This document shows positions 60,866 through 64,000 of a stretch of 64,000 nucleotides of DNA, piece by piece; the stretch's first letter is position 1; each line of letters opens with the position of its first letter. The notes under the pieces are model-generated. The model made no database searches. It saw only the letters and a program-made list of their open reading frames with translations, and was not told the origin of the DNA. Location of the stretch: positions 4,580,501 to 4,644,500 of the forward strand of contig NZ_CP029043.1 of assembly GCF_003074055.1 (NCBI RefSeq), in the 5' to 3' direction. Origin of the DNA: Streptomyces nigra (lineage in GTDB: Bacteria; Actinomycetota; Actinomycetes; Streptomycetales; Streptomycetaceae). A program made the position numbers and the translations under genes.

Positions 60866-60911
60866 CTCGACGGCGTGAGGCGTGCGTCACGCCGTCAGGG
60901 GGCCTCCGTCG

Positions 60912-61322
60912 TCAGGGCCTTCGGCCCAGCTCCGGGCGCTTGGTGTAGTCCGTGAGGCCGATGACGTTCCCCCAGGGGTCGGCGATCTCCACGGTCCAGC
61001 CGGTGGCGGTCGAGAACGGCTCGTCCAGCGGCTGCGTCCCCGCGTCCCGCAGGATCCGCGCCGCCGCCCGCGCGTCCGGCACCTCCAGCCACACGCGCGC
61101 GGACGGCCACGGCGGGGTGCGGTGCCCGAAGCCGTCCTCGTGCCGCAGCAGGATGCCCGGCGTCTCGCCCCCCACCTTCAGCAGCGCGATCCCGGCCTCG
61201 TCGAGCCGGAACCCGACGGTGAACCCGGCCCGTTCGTAGAACCCGACGGCCTCGGCGATGTCGCCGACCGGCAGCAGTACGTTGTCGAACCCGAGCAGCT
61301 CGTAGGACTCGTCATCTGACAT
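60912..61322 (-). CDS. VOC-family (glyoxalase/dioxygenase superfamily) protein
   Basis: 136 residues with paired beta-alpha-beta-beta-beta units: FDNVLLPVGDIAEAVGFYERAGF, then ARVWLEVPDARAAARILRDAG and VEIADPWGNVIGLTDY. Substrate and metal unknown. A weak start region; the ATG at 61322 fits the family N-terminus. Transcribed towards the palindrome-controlled membrane gene. Confidence 0.88.
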   Translation of the reverse strand: MSDDESYELLGFDNVLLPVGDIAEAVGFYERAGFTVGFRLDEAGIALLKVGGETPGILLRHEDGFGHRTPPWPSARVWLEVPDARAAARILRDAGTQPLDEPFSTATGWTVEIADPWGNVIGLTDYTKRPELGRRP

Positions 61323-61494
61323 GGCGTCAGAATAAGGGGATGATCCACGGGATCCGGTGATTGTCGGTGCCGGTGCGTACGGTCGGAGGCATCGTGCGAC
61401 CCTGAGCCGGCTGTAGCGGCACCTCCCTCCGCCGTGTGGACGCCCGCCCTCCATACTGAACAGCGCTCAAAAGGTGTTGGAGGGGACGGGCTTG

Positions 61495-62439
61495 GTGCGA
61501 CGGGTGCTGGCGGTGCACTTCACGCCGTGCGCGCTGTTCGTCGCCGGAGTGCTGGCGCTGCTGCGGGCGGGCAGCTTCACCGGCCACAGCGACTGGGGGG
61601 CCGTCTGCCCTCGCCGCCCCGCCGACGTGCTCGGCACGATCACCGCGATCACGCTCGGCGCGACCTGCCTGGCCCTCCTCCTCCAGCCCTTCCAGGTCCG
61701 CGCGGTCCGCGTACTGGAGGGCTACTGGGACCGCTGGCCCCTCACCGCCTGGCTCGCGGGACTGCTGGCCCACGTGCAGCGCAGAAGGTGGCAGGCGCTG
61801 CGGCGACGCACGCACGGGCCGGTGGGCGGCGAACGGGGACTGCGGATACGGGCCGAAGCCCGCCGCCGCCTCGCCGCCCACCCTCCGGTCGACGCCCTGC
61901 TGCCCACCGCGCTCGGCAACGCCCTGCGCGCCGGGGAGGTCTCCGCGGGGGAGCGGTACGGTCTGACGACGCTGACCTCATGGCCCCGTATCGCGCTCCA
62001 GGTATCCGGCCGCATGGCCGAGGCGCTCGGGTCCGCCCGCGACATGCTCGACACCGCGGTGAACCTCTGCTGGGCCTTCCTGGCCCTCACGGCCGTCGGC
62101 GGCGCGGCACTGTACGACGAGCCGTCCGCCTGGTGGCTGTGCGGCGCCGGACTGCTTCTGGCCGCCGTCGCCTACAAGGGGGCGGTGACGGCTGCTCAGA
62201 CGTACTCGGGCCTGATGCACCTCGTGTACGACCTGCATCGCTTCGACCTGCTGGAGGCGCTGCACTACCCGCTGCCCGCGGACGGCAGGAGCGAGGGGGC
62301 GCTGTTCTCACAGGTGTCCGACCTGTTCGCCGGGGTCCGGCGGCCCGAGAGCCCCTACAGCCATCCGGCCCGCCCGGGACGGACCGCTCGCGCCCAGGGC
62401 ACGCACGGCGCCGACGGCCGACGAGAGCCGGGCCCTTAG
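61495..62439 (+). CDS. Unrecognised membrane protein of the sdh-adjacent cluster
   Basis: About 314 residues. Two N-terminal membrane spans (LAVHFTPCALFVAGVLALL and GTITAITLGATCLALLL), a charged middle of about 110 residues (rich in Arg, with WQALRRRTHGPVGGERG), and two more spans (NLCWAFLALTAVGGAALY and WWLCGAGLLLAAVAYKG), then a soluble C-terminus. GGAGGGG lies 9 nt before the GTG. The 3' end overlaps the convergent small gene by 4 bp. Family not recognised. Confidence 0.7.
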   Translation: MRRVLAVHFTPCALFVAGVLALLRAGSFTGHSDWGAVCPRRPADVLGTITAITLGATCLALLLQPFQVRAVRVLEGYWDRWPLTAWLAGLLAHVQRRRWQALRRRTHGPVGGERGLRIRAEARRRLAAHPPVDALLPTALGNALRAGEVSAGERYGLTTLTSWPRIALQVSGRMAEALGSARDMLDTAVNLCWAFLALTAVGGAALYDEPSAWWLCGAGLLLAAVAYKGAVTAAQTYSGLMHLVYDLHRFDLLEALHYPLPADGRSEGALFSQVSDLFAGVRRPESPYSHPARPGRTARAQGTHGADGRREPGP

Positions 62440-62744
62440 AGGAGGTCCTCCTTGACGAGGGCGAGGATCTTCTCGCGATAGCGCAGGATCTCCTCCTCGG
62501 TGCCCAGCGCGAGCAGGTCCGGGGGCAGGAACCTGAAGGGGCACGCCGGGACATGCGGTACTCCGTCGGCTCCCGAACGTTCGATGTACGCCCGCACCGC
62601 CTCCGGCCCTTGCTCCAGAGCTGCGTCCAGGGCGGCGGAGCCGAAGCGCCGGACGTGTATCCGGAACTCGGCCTCGCACGAAAGGTGCCGGCAGGCGCTC
62701 CAGCCGGGGGGATGCCCCGGAAGAGTCAGTTCGTAGACGATCAA
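62436..62744 (-). CDS. Small cysteine-containing protein with TTG start
   Basis: 102 residues, soluble. Cys pairs CRHLSC and ACPF suggest a metal site. Hydrophobic/helical C-terminus (LPPDLLALGTEEEILRYREKILALV). The TTG at 62744 has GGAGG 6 nt upstream and overlaps the stop of the upstream gene (TTGA, 4 nt), so it is translationally coupled. Family not recognised. Confidence 0.65.
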   Translation of the reverse strand: MIVYELTLPGHPPGWSACRHLSCEAEFRIHVRRFGSAALDAALEQGPEAVRAYIERSGADGVPHVPACPFRFLPPDLLALGTEEEILRYREKILALVKEDLL

Positions 62745-63319
62745 CGCTTGCCTCCGTCCAGCGACTTGGTCTTCTCCCGGGGCGGCCCGTCCCGGCGGAA
62801 CAGCCGGTGCACCCACCAGGCCTCGACGAACGCGCCCGCCAGTGCGAGTCCGGCCGCGATCCAGCGCCAGACGGCCTGGTCCCGGCCCGGTGGGGCCAGG
62901 GCGGTCGACACGGCGAGGATCAGCAGCAGCGTGCCGGTGTTGAAGACGATCGCGGCACGGTGATTGCGTCGGCGCCAGCGGCGGAAGTCCCTCTCCCTGC
63001 GCTCCTTCAGCCCCGCGCTCCGCCGCTGCTCGTCCTCGGTGTACCAGGCGTTGATCGTGTCCCGGTTGTACAGGTACTGCCGGGCGTCGGCACCGATCTG
63101 CATGCTCGCGATCAGCGCCATCGAAGCGGAGACCACGATCAGCAGGGTGAGCCCCGGCCACCGGAAGTCGCCGGCGTCCACGACGATGACACCGAGCAGG
63201 GTCAGCGATGCCCCGGCCAGCAGGGGCGCGGACACCGTCTGCAGGGCGACCGAGGCTTCCGCGTAGCCGAGCGGAACCGGCACCGGCGGTCCTACGAGCG
63301 GCTCATCGCTCTTCTCCAT
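62741..63319 (-). CDS. Four-span membrane protein with cytoplasmic middle loop
   Basis: About 192 residues. Two spans near 30-72, a charged Arg-rich loop (about 75-122, YNRDTINAWYTEDEQRRSAGL), then two spans near 123-165, and a basic tail. This 2+2 layout recalls SLATT/Pycsar-type effectors of defence systems, but I see no nucleotide-sensing domain or cyclase gene nearby. ATG preceded by GGGGACGG. Coupled to the small Cys-containing gene. Confidence 0.7.
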   Translation of the reverse strand: MEKSDEPLVGPPVPVPLGYAEASVALQTVSAPLLAGASLTLLGVIVVDAGDFRWPGLTLLIVVSASMALIASMQIGADARQYLYNRDTINAWYTEDEQRRSAGLKERRERDFRRWRRRNHRAAIVFNTGTLLLILAVSTALAPPGRDQAVWRWIAAGLALAGAFVEAWWVHRLFRRDGPPREKTKSLDGGKR

Positions 63320-63407
63320 CAACCGTCCCCCATCCGGGCAATGTGCCCGAAGTGTGGCAGCCGGAAGAAGTCATTCGGTAGAGGTCGGAACCAGACAGAA
63401 ACGCCAG

Positions 63408-63443
63408 AGGGCCCCGTTCCCGGTGAGGCGGGAGCGGGGCCCT
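63408..63443 (-). terminator. Terminator of the sdh operon
   Basis: A 15-bp stem with one U-G pair (63408-63422 with 63429-63443) and a 6-nt loop, 20 bp past the sdhB stop. It separates the sdh operon from the membrane gene cluster. Confidence 0.8.
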
Positions 63444-63463
63444 GAGGCCGGTGTGCGGCGTGA

Positions 63464-64000
63464 TCAGTAGCGGCGGGTGATCAGGGCCCTCTTGACCTCG
63501 GCGATCGCCTTCGTGACCTCGATACCGCGCGGGCAGGCGTCCGTGCAGTTGAAGGTCGTGCGGCAGCGCCAGACGCCGTCCTTGTCGTTCAGGATCTCCA
63601 GGCGCTGCTCGCCGGCCTCGTCACGCGAGTCGAAGATGAAGCGGTGTGCGTTGACGATGGCCGCCGGGCCGAAGTACTGGCCGTCGTTCCAGAAGACCGG
63701 GCACGAGGAGGTGCAGGCCGCGCAGAGGATGCACTTCGTGGTGTCGTCGAAGCGCTCGCGGTCCTCCGCCGACTGCAGACGCTCGCGCGTGGGCTCGTTC
63801 GTGTCCTTCGTGATGAGGAAGGGCATGACGTCCCGGTACGCCTGGAAGAACGGCTCCATGTCGACCACGAGGTCCTTCAGGACCGTCAGGCCCTTGATGG
63901 GCTCGACCGTGATCGGCTTCTCGGGGTTGATGTCCTTGATCAGCGTCTTGCAGGCGAGGCGGTTCTTGCCGTTGATCCGCATCGCGTCCGAGCCGCAGAT
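63464..64000 (-). CDS. sdhB: Succinate dehydrogenase iron-sulfur subunit, 5' end outside window
   Basis: The visible 178 residues are the C-terminal part of SdhB. At the edge the frame continues with ICGSDAMRINGKNRLAC, the end of the 2Fe-2S plant-ferredoxin domain. The ferredoxin-like domain follows, with CILCAACTSSCP and CRTTFNCTDACPRGIEV for the 4Fe-4S and 3Fe-4S clusters. It passes electrons from the flavoprotein to the quinone in the membrane. The start and the remaining sdh genes lie beyond 64,000. Confidence 0.97.
   Translation of the reverse strand: MCGSDAMRINGKNRLACKTLIKDINPEKPITVEPIKGLTVLKDLVVDMEPFFQAYRDVMPFLITKDTNEPTRERLQSAEDRERFDDTTKCILCAACTSSCPVFWNDGQYFGPAAIVNAHRFIFDSRDEAGEQRLEILNDKDGVWRCRTTFNCTDACPRGIEVTKAIAEVKRALITRRY

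Noticed and set aside
1..64000. tRNA genes, prophage or insertion sequences
   Set aside because: No cloverleaf-like arms, transposase or integrase genes or inverted-repeat-flanked elements seen in intergenic DNA; gene order is that of a chromosomal core.

Overview
The window looks like a stretch of Streptomyces (or very close actinomycete) chromosome. GC is very high with G/C-dominated third codon positions, GTG and TTG starts are frequent, and the gene set and order are those of the conserved core between the succinyl-CoA synthetase genes and the succinate dehydrogenase operon. I see no prophage, insertion sequence, CRISPR array, rRNA or tRNA. The species cannot be fixed by eye.

Layout. (1) 1-7.6 kb: the tail of a Pro-rich protein, a 0.7-kb gap with two strong hairpins and a Crp-like site, sucC-sucD, then an XRE/sigma-like membrane regulator divergent from a DUF6350 membrane protein. 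(2) 7-17.3 kb: a purine and one-carbon block (purN-purH, folD-DUF3017) and mdh. Between them lie a secreted ALF-repeat protein, a Pro/Gln/Tyr-rich membrane protein and two tandem membrane-anchored XRE regulators. (3) 17.4-20.75 kb: an unrecognised three-gene membrane operon whose first two products share a VGGSVxGNGIAxG motif. (4) 20.9-28.2 kb: a five-gene osmoprotection operon (betaine aldehyde dehydrogenase, GMC/choline dehydrogenase, ProV-, ProW- and ProX-type betaine transporter) closed by a 24-bp hairpin. (5) 28.2-36.1 kb: AhpD-like protein and MocR regulator, a large LAL regulator, a DMT permease, and a small lipoprotein paired with a YgiC-type ATP-grasp enzyme. (6) 36.1-37.7 kb: glyA under a ZTP (pfl) riboswitch. 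(7) 37.8-43.2 kb: an ECF sigma factor with a membrane regulator and two paralogous anchored exported proteins, trpS, and a 2H phosphoesterase. (8) 43.2-51.4 kb: dprE1-dprE2 divergent from PAP2-ubiA-gtrA-yihY, i.e. homologues of the mycobacterial decaprenyl-phosphoryl-arabinose pathway, then a D,D-carboxypeptidase, a small SCO4848-type protein and a membrane phosphoesterase. (9) 51.5-58.7 kb: a solitary family-5 solute-binding protein, a two-component system, an MMPL transporter with a fused carboxypeptidase-regulatory-like domain, and a TetR regulator. (10) 58.7-64 kb: a secreted trypsin-like protease, a DCC thiol protein with a DoxX-sized membrane partner behind paired palindromes, a VOC protein, an unrecognised three-gene membrane cluster, and the 3' part of sdhB.

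How it fits together. The window combines TCA-cycle genes (sucCD, mdh, sdhB) with purine/folate genes (purN, purH, folD, glyA). ZTP, the ligand of the glyA riboswitch, derives from the PurH substrate and accumulates when 10-formyl-THF runs short, so glyA control is tied to the pathway encoded elsewhere in the window. The betaine operon couples synthesis to uptake. The main candidates for undescribed biology are the VGGSV operon at 17.6-20.7 kb, the three-gene membrane cluster beside sdhB, the lipoprotein/ATP-grasp pair, and the role of a DPA-type pathway in a genus not known to make arabinogalactan.
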